Shown here in pieces: positions 16,954 through 25,506 of a DNA stretch of 59,009 nt. The position numbers and the translations under genes were made by a program. The notes under the pieces are model-generated. The model saw only the letters and a program-made list of their open reading frames with translations, did not search any database and was not told the origin of the DNA. The stretch covers positions 1 to 59,009 of the forward strand of contig JBBINR010000022.1 in the NCBI GenBank assembly GCA_037443785.1. The letters run 5' to 3'. Source of the stretch: JAQUOA01 sp037443785. GTDB lineage: Bacteria > Bacteroidota > Ignavibacteria > UBA10030 > UBA8401. Numbering within the stretch: position 1 is the stretch's first letter; every line of letters starts with the position of its first letter.

Positions 16954-16973
16954 ATATTGGAGAAAATGTAAGT

Positions 16974-17765
16974 ATGGATTTAAGTATTAAAGGAAAGGTT
17001 GCGGTTGTAGCAGCTGCAAGTCAGGGGCTTGGCAAGGCAGCCGCATTTTCGTTGGCAAAAGAAGGTGTCAATCTCGCAATTTGTTCTCGTAATGAAAAGC
17101 AACTTAAAGCGACAACGGAAGAAATTATCAAAGCAACTGGAGTAAAAGTATTATCGACTGTTGCCGATGTCTCCAATGAGAATGAAATTGAAAAATTTAT
17201 TCAGTTTACTCTAAAAGAATTTGGAACAATTGATATTCTTGTGAATAACGCCGGCGGACCTCCGACAGGAAAAATTACAGGGCTTCCAGACACAGAATGG
17301 GAAAAAGGGTACAATCTGACATTGATGAGTATGATCCGTCTTACCCGAAAAGTTCTTCCAATCATGGAAAAGCAGAAGTGGGGAAGAGTGATCACAATAG
17401 TCTCAATTACTGCGAAAGAACCGATTGATGATTTGCTGATTTCATCAACTATTCGACCGGGAATCTTGGGATTGTCAAAAGTATTGTCGAATCAATATGC
17501 CAAATTCAATATCACCATAAATACAATCTGTCCTGGTTTTATCTTGACTCAACGACAGGAAGATTTAAGTCGCGCTCGATCGGCAGAAAAAAATATGAGC
17601 AAGGAAGAATATCTTGTTGAAAGCGCAAAGAATATTCCGTTAGGGCGGTTGGGAAAACCTGAAGAAATCGGCGATGTTATTGCATTTCTTGCTTCACAGC
17701 GAGCAAGCTTCATTACCGGAGCAAATATTTTGGTAGATGGAGGTCAGGCAAAGGGAATCTTTTAG
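16974..17765 (+). CDS. SDR-family protein lacking the YxxxK catalytic pair
   Basis: A Rossmann-fold short-chain dehydrogenase/reductase-like protein (263 residues). The cofactor loop reads AAASQGLGKAAAFSLAKEG and the structural NAG motif is in DILVNNAGGPP. The usual catalytic Tyr-x-x-x-Lys is replaced: SSTIR stands where YSASK would be, so Tyr is Ser and Lys is Arg. This agrees with an atypical group of 3-oxoacyl-ACP-reductase-like SDRs that lack the standard tetrad (family knowledge). Annotation as an active ketoreductase is therefore not safe. The C-terminal part is normal (GRLGKPEEIGDVIAFLAS, then TGANILVDGGQ). Confidence 0.85.
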   Translation: MDLSIKGKVAVVAAASQGLGKAAAFSLAKEGVNLAICSRNEKQLKATTEEIIKATGVKVLSTVADVSNENEIEKFIQFTLKEFGTIDILVNNAGGPPTGKITGLPDTEWEKGYNLTLMSMIRLTRKVLPIMEKQKWGRVITIVSITAKEPIDDLLISSTIRPGILGLSKVLSNQYAKFNITINTICPGFILTQRQEDLSRARSAEKNMSKEEYLVESAKNIPLGRLGKPEEIGDVIAFLASQRASFITGANILVDGGQAKGIF

Positions 17766-17773
17766 CAGATTCA

Positions 17774-17804
17774 CTGAACCGTTCACTCAAAGTGAACGGT
17801 TCAG
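17774..17804. terminator. Bidirectional hairpin between the SDR gene and argH
   Basis: A perfect 14-bp stem CTGAACCGTTCACT / AGTGAACGGTTCAG with a 3-base loop lies between two convergent genes, but there is no T-run on either strand. It could act as a terminator needing help, or as a 3'-end protecting hairpin for both transcripts. Confidence 0.65.
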
Positions 17805-17817
17805 CCTAAGTCATATC

Positions 17818-19209
17818 TTACTTTCTCTGCCTCAAAGTTCTCGTCCAATGCACAATTTGTTTTTTTACTTCGTTTGGTGCGGTGCTTCCCAATGATTTTT
17901 TGTGTTCAACGCTTTTGTGTGGATCAAGTAACTCAATCACGTCTTCAGAAAATTTATGTGAAAAATGGTGGAGCTCTTTAATCGACAACTTTGCAAGGGG
18001 TTTGTTATGTTCAACACAATAAGCGACCATTTTTCCCGTAATTTCATGAGCATCTCTAAAAGGAACATTTTTTTGGACTAGATAATCTGCAACCTCAGTT
18101 GCAGTAAGTGTGTCATTCTTTAATTCCTCTTCAAACCGTTCCCGATCAAAATTTGTATGGACAAATACGTGAGACATAACAAATACACTTTGACGAGTCG
18201 TCTCAATCGCGTCAAATAAAGGTGTTTTATCTTCCTGCATATCACGGTTGTAGGCAAGAGGAAGAGCTTTCATCGTTGTAAGAATATTGATTAAATCTCC
18301 ATAAACACGGCCTGTTTTTCCGCGAACAAGTTCTGCCATATCCGGATTTTTTTTCTGCGGCATGATGCTGCTTCCGGTTGTATAGGAATCATCGATCTTT
18401 ACAAAATTGAATTCTTGCGAAGACCACAAGACAAGTTCTTCAGCCATTCTGCTGAGATGCATCATGATTGTACTGCAAACGGAAATAAATTCGATGATAT
18501 AATCTCTGTCACTCACTCCATCAATGCTATTTTCAATAACGCTATCGAATTTTAGTTTGCGCGCAACAAGATTTCTATCGATAGGGAAAGATGTCCCTGC
18601 AAGTGCTGCGGAGCCAAGCGGTAATCGATTTGTACGTTTATAAGAATCAGCCAAGCGTTCATAATCCCGTTCCAACATTGAAATATATGCAAGCAAGTGA
18701 TGCGAAAGAAAAATCGGCTGTGCACGCTGAAGATGTGTGTAGCCGGGCATGATAACGCCAAAGTATTTTTCAGACTTATACAGCAATACGCGTTGAAACT
18801 GAACGACCAATTTTTGTATTTCTTTGATTGCGTTGCGAAGATATAAACGCTCATCTAATGCAACCTGATCATTTCTGCTTCGAGCGGTATGAAGCTTTCC
18901 TCCAATTGCACCGATTTTTTGAATAAGCCGCCTTTCAATTGCCATGTGAATATCTTCCTTTTCCCATGACAGTGAAAGTTTTCCTTGCTCGATCTCTTTC
19001 GCAATAGCTTTTAATCCTGTTCGGATCCGTCGAGCTTCTTCTGCAGGAATGATTCTGCAGGCAGCTAACATTTCAACGTGAGCAATGCTGCCGGTGATAT
19101 CGTCTTGGTAGAGCTGCTTGTCAAGATCAATGGAGGAAGAAAATTTAAGAGCAACTTCCGAAAGAGGTTGTTTAAATCGTCCACCCCAGAGTTGTTTTGG
19201 TTGTGTCAT
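17818..19209 (-). CDS. argH: Argininosuccinate lyase
   Basis: It cleaves argininosuccinate to arginine and fumarate, the last step of arginine synthesis (463 residues, standard length). The superfamily signature GSSIMPQKKNPD is near residue 280 and includes the flexible catalytic loop serine. Other family blocks are HTARSRNDQVA and GYTHLQRAQPI. A CAGGAG site precedes the start. No other arginine gene is nearby, so argH is isolated from argG, which is often its neighbour. Confidence 0.97.
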   Translation of the reverse strand: MTQPKQLWGGRFKQPLSEVALKFSSSIDLDKQLYQDDITGSIAHVEMLAACRIIPAEEARRIRTGLKAIAKEIEQGKLSLSWEKEDIHMAIERRLIQKIGAIGGKLHTARSRNDQVALDERLYLRNAIKEIQKLVVQFQRVLLYKSEKYFGVIMPGYTHLQRAQPIFLSHHLLAYISMLERDYERLADSYKRTNRLPLGSAALAGTSFPIDRNLVARKLKFDSVIENSIDGVSDRDYIIEFISVCSTIMMHLSRMAEELVLWSSQEFNFVKIDDSYTTGSSIMPQKKNPDMAELVRGKTGRVYGDLINILTTMKALPLAYNRDMQEDKTPLFDAIETTRQSVFVMSHVFVHTNFDRERFEEELKNDTLTATEVADYLVQKNVPFRDAHEITGKMVAYCVEHNKPLAKLSIKELHHFSHKFSEDVIELLDPHKSVEHKKSLGSTAPNEVKKQIVHWTRTLRQRK

Positions 19210-19244
19210 AATTATTTACTCCTGAACATTTTCTACAACTAATA

Positions 19245-19279
19245 TACAAAAAAAGCCTGACTGGATTAGTCAGGCTTTT
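19245..19279 (-). terminator. Intrinsic terminator after rplI
   Basis: Read on the minus strand: a 12-bp stem (AAAAGCCTGACT / AGTCAGGCTTTT), a 5-base loop and then a T-run. It separates the ribosomal operon from argH. Confidence 0.88.
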
Positions 19280-19324
19280 GAGTTTCTGAACGTGCCCGTC
19301 ACAAAAAAGCACCGGAAACTTGAA

Positions 19325-19768
19325 TTACTCTCTCACGACCCACACTTTTACTTTTGCAGAAACCTTCGAGTGCAATTTCACCGGTACCTCAAAAATGCCA
19401 AGTGTTTTAATTGGTTCTTCGAGTTCGATAATGCGCTTATCGATTGTATAACCCTTTTCAGTCAGCGAATCGGCAATCATTTGCGATGTAACCGCGCCGA
19501 ATAACTTATCATCTTCGCCGACTTTCATCGTGATGGTGACTGAAGCGCTGGCAAGTTGTGCCGACAATTTTTCAGCATCTTTAATCAGCTTTTCTTCCTT
19601 GCGAGCCAATGATTTTTTTTCTTCTTCAAGAGCTTTCAAATTACCGGCGGTCGCACGAAAGGCTATATTTCGCGGGATCAGGAAATTTCTGGCGTAGCCG
19701 TCTTTCACATCAACAACATCGCCAATGCTTCCCAAGGTAGTATAATTTTGACGTAGTATGACTTTCAT
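19325..19768 (-). CDS. rplI: 50S ribosomal protein L9
   Basis: Ribosomal protein L9 (147 residues): an N-terminal rRNA-binding domain with MKVILRQNYTTLGSIGDVVDVKDGYARNFLIPRN, a long connecting helix rich in Lys and Glu, and a C-terminal domain. Length and motifs are standard. It is the last gene of rpsF-rpsR-rplI, 18 bases after rpsR, and precedes a clear terminator. Confidence 0.98.
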   Translation of the reverse strand: MKVILRQNYTTLGSIGDVVDVKDGYARNFLIPRNIAFRATAGNLKALEEEKKSLARKEEKLIKDAEKLSAQLASASVTITMKVGEDDKLFGAVTSQMIADSLTEKGYTIDKRIIELEEPIKTLGIFEVPVKLHSKVSAKVKVWVVRE

Positions 19769-19786
19769 AGTAAATTCCTCTTTCTC

Positions 19787-20095
19787 TTACTTTACAATAT
19801 CTGATACATAGGGAAGGAGAGCGATATGGCGCGCGCGTTGAATTGCTCGAACCAATTGCCGTTGATATTTTGCGCTTGTCCCAGTAATGCGTTTGGGAAT
19901 AATTTTTCCTTGTTCGGTAACGAATTTACGGAGCAGCTTTTCATCTTTATAGTCGATATAAATCGTTCCGGCCTCAGTAAAACGGCAAACGCGTTTTTTC
20001 TTCTGTTGTTGTTCTTTCTTTTCGCGCTGTTCTCTGCGGTTGATCGCATATTCACGTTTTGATTTGAATTCTTTTTTCTCAAATTGCTGTTTCAT
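19787..20095 (-). CDS. rpsR: 30S ribosomal protein S18
   Basis: Ribosomal protein S18, which binds S6 on the 30S platform. The conserved core is IDYKDEKLLRKFVTEQGKIIPKRITGTS followed by RAIQRARHIALLPY. At 102 residues it is longer than many S18 proteins because of a highly charged N-terminal extension (about 35 residues rich in Lys, Arg, Glu and Gln). The start overlaps the rpsF stop by four bases (ATGA), indicating translational coupling. Confidence 0.97.
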   Translation of the reverse strand: MKQQFEKKEFKSKREYAINRREQREKKEQQQKKKRVCRFTEAGTIYIDYKDEKLLRKFVTEQGKIIPKRITGTSAKYQRQLVRAIQRARHIALLPYVSDIVK

Positions 20096-20472
20096 TTCAC
20101 GGCTCCTTGTTTGGGTTCTTCAACAATAGGTTCAGTGGAAGGAAGTTTTTGTCCGACTTCTTTTGCCTTGAGTGCTTTTTTATCTAATTGAATGGTAAGA
20201 TATCGAATAATATTCTCATTCAATTGGTATTGGCGCTCTAACTTTGCAACAAGATCGCCGGACGCTTTGAATTCGAACAACGTGTAGAATCCGTTATTTT
20301 TTTTCTTGATAGCGTAGGCAAGACGGCGTCGTCCCCATTTTTCAACAGCACGAATTTCGCCGTTATTTTTTTGAATGTAGTCTTTTACCTTCTCAATTTC
20401 CGCTTCGATTTGTGCATCTTCGAGGGCAGCATTGATAATGATAACAGACTCGTAAATGCGAGTGTGTATCAT
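20092..20472 (-). CDS. rpsF: 30S ribosomal protein S6
   Basis: Ribosomal protein S6 (126 residues). It opens with a YESVIIINAAL strand typical of S6 and contains GEIRAVEKWGRRRLAYAIKK, the usual conserved block; an acidic C-terminal tail follows. The start at 20472 is chosen because a CAGGAG ribosome-binding site lies just upstream, whereas the extension to 20502 lacks one. It is first in rpsF-rpsR-rplI, with S6 and S18 forming a heterodimer. The leader at 20485-20516 can fold into two alternative hairpins. Confidence 0.96.
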   Translation of the reverse strand: MIHTRIYESVIIINAALEDAQIEAEIEKVKDYIQKNNGEIRAVEKWGRRRLAYAIKKKNNGFYTLFEFKASGDLVAKLERQYQLNENIIRYLTIQLDKKALKAKEVGQKLPSTEPIVEEPKQGAVK

Positions 20473-20484
20473 AATTACTCCTGT

Positions 20485-20516
20485 GGACATTAGGTCCCGC
20501 AACTGTGAGTGCGGAA
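20485..20516 (-). promoter_or_regulatory. Structured rpsF leader (possible S6:S18 autoregulatory site)
   Basis: Read on the minus strand, TTCCGCA can pair with TGCGGGA (7 bp, one G-T) upstream of the start. The end of that stem overlaps a second possible stem, GGAC with GTCC, immediately before the CAGGAG ribosome-binding site. The two stems share four bases and cannot form together. rpsF leaders in many bacteria bind the S6:S18 complex through a CCG-containing structured element (known biology); a CCG is present here, but the match to that motif is inferred. Confidence 0.4.
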
Positions 20517-20544
20517 CAGGTTATGTGATCAGTTTACAAGAAAC

Positions 20545-21147
20545 TCATGATGCATTTGCATCATGTAAAAAGTTTTTATTGAACAAGTTCATTGTTCGTG
20601 CGACTCCGTGTTCAATCCAACTGAAACATGTATCGCATGAATGGTGCAAAATTTTCTTTAGAGATTCTTCTTCTTCCCGGTCGAAACGGGTGAGGACATA
20701 ATCAGCCATTGTTTCATGAGTATGTTCCGCTGGAATAGAATTTCCTGCTACGCCGATTCGCAACCGGGGGATCATTTCACTTTGCAACTGATAGATGATT
20801 GACGCGAGTCCGTTATGCCCGCCATCGCTTCCTTTGGGACGCATTCTCAGCGTGCCGAAGGGAAGTTGGAAATCATCAAACGCGATGAGAAGATCATCGA
20901 ATGAAATACTGTATTTCTGAACTATTTCTCGAACTGCAAATCCGCTGTTATTCATATACGTTTGCGGCATAACAATCAATGTTTCAGTTTTTGCTATCGT
21001 CGCAATATACGCTTCGTACAGTGAATTTCCTTCTGACGAAACTGCCTGGCTTACTTCAATTAATGTTTCGGCAACGAGAAATCCGACATTATGTCGCGTG
21101 AAGCGATATCGATTACCAGGATTTCCCAAACCAACGATGCATTTCAA
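20545..21147 (-). CDS. pth: Peptidyl-tRNA hydrolase
   Basis: It releases tRNA from peptidyl-tRNAs dropped by the ribosome (200 residues). The N-terminal GLGNPGNRYRFTRHNVGF contains the catalytic His and substrate-binding Asn. MPQTYMNNSG and the DDFQLPFGTLRMRPKGSDGGHNGL block with the catalytic Asp are intact. It follows rplY after 38 bases, the common prs-rplY-pth order. About 70 bases separate it from rpsF, so the two sets could be read through. Confidence 0.97.
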   Translation of the reverse strand: MKCIVGLGNPGNRYRFTRHNVGFLVAETLIEVSQAVSSEGNSLYEAYIATIAKTETLIVMPQTYMNNSGFAVREIVQKYSISFDDLLIAFDDFQLPFGTLRMRPKGSDGGHNGLASIIYQLQSEMIPRLRIGVAGNSIPAEHTHETMADYVLTRFDREEEESLKKILHHSCDTCFSWIEHGVARTMNLFNKNFLHDANAS

Positions 21148-21185
21148 AGAAGAATCCTATTTATCAAAGAACGAAATGTGAAAAA

Positions 21186-21890
21186 TTATTTCTTTGCCGG
21201 GGCTGCTGCTGGTTTTGCTGCTGCTCCAGGTTTAGCTGCTTCTTCACCTTCAACTGGTTTCTTACCCTTAGCGATAACTTCCGGCTCCGCTGTTGTCGGT
21301 GCTGCTGCTGCGGCGGCTTGATCAGCAGGAACTTCTTCCTTAACAATTGTCGGGGGAACGACGGCAACGATGGTACTTGATTCGTTGTCGAGTATCTCAA
21401 CATTTTCTATTTTAATATCGCGAACGTGAATTGAATCGTTCATGCCAAGTTCTGTTACATCAATTTCGACATGTTCAGGAATATATTTTGGCAAGCAGGA
21501 AACTTTCAATTTATGAATAACATGTTGAAGTGTTCCGCCATCCTTAACACCTTTCGGCGAACCTTTGATAATAACAGGAACCTGAACGGACAACGCTTCA
21601 TTTTCTCTGATACCTTGAAGATCAAAATGAATTGGTCTGTCGGTGATTGGATCGAATTGAACATCGCGCAAGATGCACGTTTTGGCCACACCGTTATTCA
21701 ATTTCAGATTAACTAAATGCGTTTCGGACGTATAAATTAATGGTTTTAATCCGAGTGGCGTTGCGGTGATGTTGATTGGATCTTCGCCGTGCGCATAATA
21801 GATGCCAGGAACTTTTCCTGCGTAACGAATTCGATTCGAAGCCTTTCCGGTTTCAGTTCGAACTTCTGCTTGTAACACTACTTCAGACAT
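21186..21890 (-). CDS. rplY: 50S ribosomal protein L25 / general stress protein Ctc
   Basis: The long (CTC/TL5) form of the 5S-rRNA-binding protein L25 (234 residues). The N-terminal L25 domain (about 1-95) includes LQAEVRTETGKASNRIRYAGKVPGIYYA, and the second beta domain contains HVIHKLKVSCLPKYIPEHVEIDVT. The last ~45 residues form a low-complexity Ala/Pro/Lys/Glu tail, probably disordered. It follows prs after 36 bases, a widely conserved arrangement. Confidence 0.95.
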   Translation of the reverse strand: MSEVVLQAEVRTETGKASNRIRYAGKVPGIYYAHGEDPINITATPLGLKPLIYTSETHLVNLKLNNGVAKTCILRDVQFDPITDRPIHFDLQGIRENEALSVQVPVIIKGSPKGVKDGGTLQHVIHKLKVSCLPKYIPEHVEIDVTELGMNDSIHVRDIKIENVEILDNESSTIVAVVPPTIVKEEVPADQAAAAAAPTTAEPEVIAKGKKPVEGEEAAKPGAAAKPAAAPAKK

Positions 21891-21926
21891 TGTAATTGCT
21901 CCTCACTATAGCTTGTTTTTATTTTA

Positions 21927-22877
21927 TTATTCTACACTTTTATCTTTATCAATATCAAACAACGAACTGATTGATTTATTGTGAAAACATCGCTCAATGG
22001 CTTCTGCAAATACCGTTGAGACGGACATTACTTCAATTTTCGGCGATTGATGTTTTACCGGTATTGTGTCGCATACCAATATTTTTTCAATTTCACTGTT
22101 ATTGATTCGTTCCAACGCCTTTCCGGATAGAATGGGATGGGTACACGCACCAATGACCGATTTAGCTCCTGCTTTTTTTAATGCTGCAACAGCACTTGTA
22201 AATGTTCCGGCTGTGTCAATCAAGTCGTCAACGATAAGTACATTTTTTCCGGAAACATCGCCGATGATATTCATTTCTTCCACAACGTTTGGTGCAGGTC
22301 GCCGCTTATCCATCATGACGAGATCTGCATTCAACCGTTTCGCATATGATCGAGCCATCTTTATTCCGCCGACATCCGGTGAAACAACTGTCAAGTTCGG
22401 TATTTTTTTCCGTCGCAAATGATCCACGAAGACAACGGATGAATACAAATGATCCACCGGTATATCAAAGAATCCTTGAATCTGCGGTGCGTGTAAATCC
22501 ATCGTGATGATTCTATCTATACCGGACTGCGTTAAAAGATTTGCAATCAATTTTGCAGTAATTGCCACACGAGGTTGATCTTTACGATCTTGTCGAGCGT
22601 ATCCGAAATAGGGAATTACCGCAGTTATTTTTCTGGCAGATGCTCGTCTTGCCGCATCAACCATGATCAACAGTTCCAACAAGTTTTCCGCAGGCGGCAT
22701 TGTTGGCTGAATAAAGAATAAATCAGCACCACGTACATTATCAATAAACTTTACCCAGAGCTCGCCGTCACTGAAATTTTGAACATCAAGCTGGCCTAAT
22801 GGTTCGCCGAGATGGTGTGCAATTTTCTCTGCTAATTGACGATTTGCACGACCCGAAAATATTTTTAACTGGGGCAT
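21927..22877 (-). CDS. prs: Ribose-phosphate pyrophosphokinase
   Basis: It makes PRPP from ribose 5-phosphate and ATP for nucleotide, histidine and tryptophan synthesis (316 residues, standard). KIFSGRANRQLAEKIAHHL opens the protein. The catalytic flexible loop and ATP-binding region is PYFGYARQDRKDQPR, and the PRPP-binding loop is VLIVDDLIDTAGT near residue 220. A good promoter lies upstream at 22926-22954. It is the first gene of prs-rplY-pth. Confidence 0.98.
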   Translation of the reverse strand: MPQLKIFSGRANRQLAEKIAHHLGEPLGQLDVQNFSDGELWVKFIDNVRGADLFFIQPTMPPAENLLELLIMVDAARRASARKITAVIPYFGYARQDRKDQPRVAITAKLIANLLTQSGIDRIITMDLHAPQIQGFFDIPVDHLYSSVVFVDHLRRKKIPNLTVVSPDVGGIKMARSYAKRLNADLVMMDKRRPAPNVVEEMNIIGDVSGKNVLIVDDLIDTAGTFTSAVAALKKAGAKSVIGACTHPILSGKALERINNSEIEKILVCDTIPVKHQSPKIEVMSVSTVFAEAIERCFHNKSISSLFDIDKDKSVE

Positions 22878-22925
22878 ATTGCTCGCGGTTAATAAAAATC
22901 CAGATTAAGTATTATTCAGTTTACA

Positions 22926-22954
22926 AAAATATCAAAAAAACACCAGATAGTCAA
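22926..22954 (-). promoter_or_regulatory. Putative sigma-70 promoter for prs-rplY-pth
   Basis: On the minus strand TTGACT (22954-22949), a 17-base spacer and TATTTT (22931-22926), about 50 bases upstream of prs. The rest of the 286-base gap between prs and bioY (22878-23163) shows no ORF, hairpin or biotin-operator-like dyad that I can support. Confidence 0.6.
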
Positions 22955-23163
22955 TGTTTTTTGTACACTGGACATTTATTCTGTGCATATTGACATTCGA
23001 GAAACCAATGGCTATTTTTTAACAATATTTTAAACTGAATCAATTGAAAATGAACTTCTAGTGATAAGCGTAATCATTAGAAAAAGGCGCATATAACGCG
23101 TGATAACCAGTTGGAATTAAAAAAAATTGAATGCTTTAATAATCATTTTTAATCGGAGGCTTA

Positions 23164-23736
23164 ATGGATGTAGCAAAAAAAACTTTACCTGATCTTTCTT
23201 TATCGTCAAGCGCAGCCGCGTCTCAAGTATTGTGGGTGACCGCATTTACATTCCTGACCGTCATCGGGGCGAAAGCAGAAATTTCTCATTATCCTGTTCC
23301 CTATACATTGCAAACATTTTTTGTTCTATTGAGCGGTGCTTTTTTAGGGAGCAGAAATGGTGCATTGAGTCAGCTATTTTATCTTTCATTGGGCGCTTTA
23401 GGTTTACCAGTTTTTGCAGGAAATGAAGCTGGAGTATTGAAATTGTTTGGTCCGTCATCGGGATATTTGTTAAGCTTTCCATTAGCCGCCGCCGTCATTG
23501 GATATTTAGTTCATCAGAGGAAGGGATATGTGTGGATGGTTTTTTCATTTTTTATCGGGTTGGGAATAATTTTTATCAGTGGGTCGCTATTCCTTCAGCT
23601 AACGGTGTTTCATGATTGGAGTAAAACAATTATGAGCGGCCTGTTAATTTTTTCTTGGTGGGATTTATTGAAACTTTCCGCTGCCTCTGCTATCTACAAT
23701 GAATTTTCAAAACGCTTTAAAAAACTTCCGAATTAA
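23164..23736 (+). CDS. bioY: Biotin transporter BioY (ECF S component)
   Basis: A biotin-specific S component of energy-coupling-factor transporters (190 residues, about six membrane helices). The family blocks YPVPYTLQTFFVLLSGAFLG, GALGLPVFAGNEAG and GPSSGYLLSFPLAA are clear. No EcfA ATPase or EcfT gene and no biotin synthesis gene is adjacent, so it either works with a shared ECF module elsewhere or alone. The start has a CGGAGG site. It stands alone between a divergent prs operon and its own terminator. Confidence 0.92.
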   Translation: MDVAKKTLPDLSLSSSAAASQVLWVTAFTFLTVIGAKAEISHYPVPYTLQTFFVLLSGAFLGSRNGALSQLFYLSLGALGLPVFAGNEAGVLKLFGPSSGYLLSFPLAAAVIGYLVHQRKGYVWMVFSFFIGLGIIFISGSLFLQLTVFHDWSKTIMSGLLIFSWWDLLKLSAASAIYNEFSKRFKKLPN

Positions 23737-23750
23737 AATTGTAAAATAAA

Positions 23751-23781
23751 AAGCCCTCTTTTGAAGAGGGTTTTTTATTTT
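23751..23781 (+). terminator. Intrinsic terminator after bioY
   Basis: Stem AAGCCCTCTT / AAGAGGGTTT (7 strong pairs plus three weaker ones) with a 3-base loop, then TTTTATTTTT. It faces the convergent exonuclease gene and may serve both. Confidence 0.88.
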
Positions 23782-23788
23782 TGATATC

Positions 23789-24460
23789 TCAACTTAGATT
23801 TAACAATTGATCCCATCGTTTGAATAATTCCGCCGTGGCAATAACATCTCCGAAACAATATTCTGCAATGTCGCGGTAGCGTTTTTCGTCGACCAACATC
23901 CGCATATCAAGTCCGGTAATTCCTTTTGCTTTTGGACTTTCAATGCCAAACGATTTACAATAAAAATCGAGGCTAAATCTTCGTGTCACTTGATAAAACG
24001 TTAACTGCTCCAAAAGATCGCAATGAATTTTTGCATCATAGCGATAGGGAATTAAATTCCGCGTTGGTTGAACTCCGAGTAACGCTGAGCGAAGCATTAT
24101 AAATGGACAGTCAAACGATCGCCCGTTGAAGGTAATGAATTGATCGTACTTGGAAATAATGTCCCAAAAATTTTGGAGAAGTTCTTTTTCGGTACATGAG
24201 ATGTACTGACACATCGCATCATTTGAGAGGTAATTTTCTTTCTTGTTCGATTGAAAAAAAACTTTCCCTTGTTTCGTATCAGGGTTGTATAAGGCAATAC
24301 ACAAAATCTGGGCAGTGAGCGCGTGAAGATTAAGATTCCTTTTTACCTCTTCAATCTTTTCGTCATTGTCAGCAAATTTCAACAAGTACGTTTGCGTCTC
24401 TTGGTCGAATGAGTCAAGAGGAAAACCAAGTGTTTCGATATCAAAAATGATTCTGCTCAT
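23789..24460 (-). CDS. Predicted 3'-5' exonuclease (RNase H-fold, PolB-exonuclease-like)
   Basis: A 223-residue stand-alone DEDD-type exonuclease domain. Exo I is IIFDIETLG at the N-terminus, Exo II is the FNGRSFDCPFI segment, and Exo III is in YRDIAEYCFGDVIAT near the C-terminus. These match the family of predicted exonucleases related to DNA polymerase B proofreading domains. Substrate (DNA or RNA) is unknown. It overlaps the upstream membrane protein by four bases and is the last gene of the recA-containing operon, which suggests a DNA repair role (inference). Confidence 0.85.
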   Translation of the reverse strand: MSRIIFDIETLGFPLDSFDQETQTYLLKFADNDEKIEEVKRNLNLHALTAQILCIALYNPDTKQGKVFFQSNKKENYLSNDAMCQYISCTEKELLQNFWDIISKYDQFITFNGRSFDCPFIMLRSALLGVQPTRNLIPYRYDAKIHCDLLEQLTFYQVTRRFSLDFYCKSFGIESPKAKGITGLDMRMLVDEKRYRDIAEYCFGDVIATAELFKRWDQLLNLS

Positions 24461-25506
24461 GAGTGAGTAATTTTATAATTTTTAAGTCCCCAGTTAGTTT
24501 CTTTGGCGGTAACGAAAATAATAGTATAAATCGGAACAGCCAGCACCATTCCCATTACCCCGAGCACTTCATTCCCGACGAGAATAACGATGAACATTAT
24601 GAGGGGATGAATATCCATAATTTTACTGAACACGGCAGGCTGAACAATCATTTGATCAAGTTGTTGAACGACAACTGTCGTGATTATAATGGGAAGCAGC
24701 ATGCTTAAATTTCCGAACTGAACAATTGAAATCAGCAGGACAGGAATTGCGCCAATGAAAGGGCCTGCAAAAGGAATAACATTGGTAATTCCGCCGACAA
24801 GTCCTAACACGGTTGCATAATTAATGCCAAGGGAAAAATATGCGATGGAATAAAGGATAGCAACCATCATCGATTCGATCACTGTTCCTCTGATATATTT
24901 ACTGAGCTGATCTTCAATCTTATAAAGAATATTTAACGTCATTTCGAAATACTTATTCGGCATATTTCGAACAAATACTTTTTGGATTGTATAGTAATCG
25001 TTCAATAAAAAAAATGTAATAAAAGGAACAATCGCCAATGTTGCCAGAGTGCCCACAATACTTGAAAGAGCACTTCCTGCCGTATTCCCAAAGCCGACGA
25101 GAATGTTGTTGAGTTGCTCGTGAATAACATTTGATTTTAGAATGGGAACTTGGCGCGAGATCGACTTACTGAGATCATCCATCATGATTGCCAGCCGGTC
25201 TTTATCGAACGACGCACTGATTTGTTCGATCTGCTGCGTGACAATGGGGAAGAGCATCATCAAACCGACAACCGTAATGCTGCCAAGGACAATGAAAACC
25301 GTAATGACCGCTAGCCAGCGGGCGATTCCAAACTTTTCGATGTAGTCGACCAGCGGTTTTAAAACCATGGTTAGAATAAATGAAACGACGAGTATTAAAA
25401 ATAATTCGTTGAAGGTTGAAATTACGTACAAGGGAAATGCAATTGCCATTGTTACGATAAAAACTTTCCATGACCTGCTGCGGAAAAAAGTAATTTGTTC
25501 TGTCAT
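24457..25506 (-). CDS. AI-2E family transporter (PerM/YhhT-type permease)
   Basis: A polytopic membrane protein of 349 residues with about seven to eight helices. It includes a conserved C-terminal permease block around GLVGGITNVIPFAGPFIGAIP and DQMIVQPAVFSKIMDIHP, typical of the AI-2E exporter/PerM superfamily, whose members move varied solutes or act in sodium/proton exchange. Substrate is unknown. The start at 25506 is chosen because it overlaps the recX stop (TAATG), showing coupling; an upstream Met at 25539 would intrude into recX. Confidence 0.88.
   Translation of the reverse strand: MTEQITFFRSRSWKVFIVTMAIAFPLYVISTFNELFLILVVSFILTMVLKPLVDYIEKFGIARWLAVITVFIVLGSITVVGLMMLFPIVTQQIEQISASFDKDRLAIMMDDLSKSISRQVPILKSNVIHEQLNNILVGFGNTAGSALSSIVGTLATLAIVPFITFFLLNDYYTIQKVFVRNMPNKYFEMTLNILYKIEDQLSKYIRGTVIESMMVAILYSIAYFSLGINYATVLGLVGGITNVIPFAGPFIGAIPVLLISIVQFGNLSMLLPIIITTVVVQQLDQMIVQPAVFSKIMDIHPLIMFIVILVGNEVLGVMGMVLAVPIYTIIFVTAKETNWGLKNYKITHS

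Noticed and set aside
22878..23163. Biotin operator or riboswitch upstream of bioY
   Set aside because: No BirA-like dyad (TTGTAAAC...GTTTACAA type) or conserved riboswitch core could be found in the gap.
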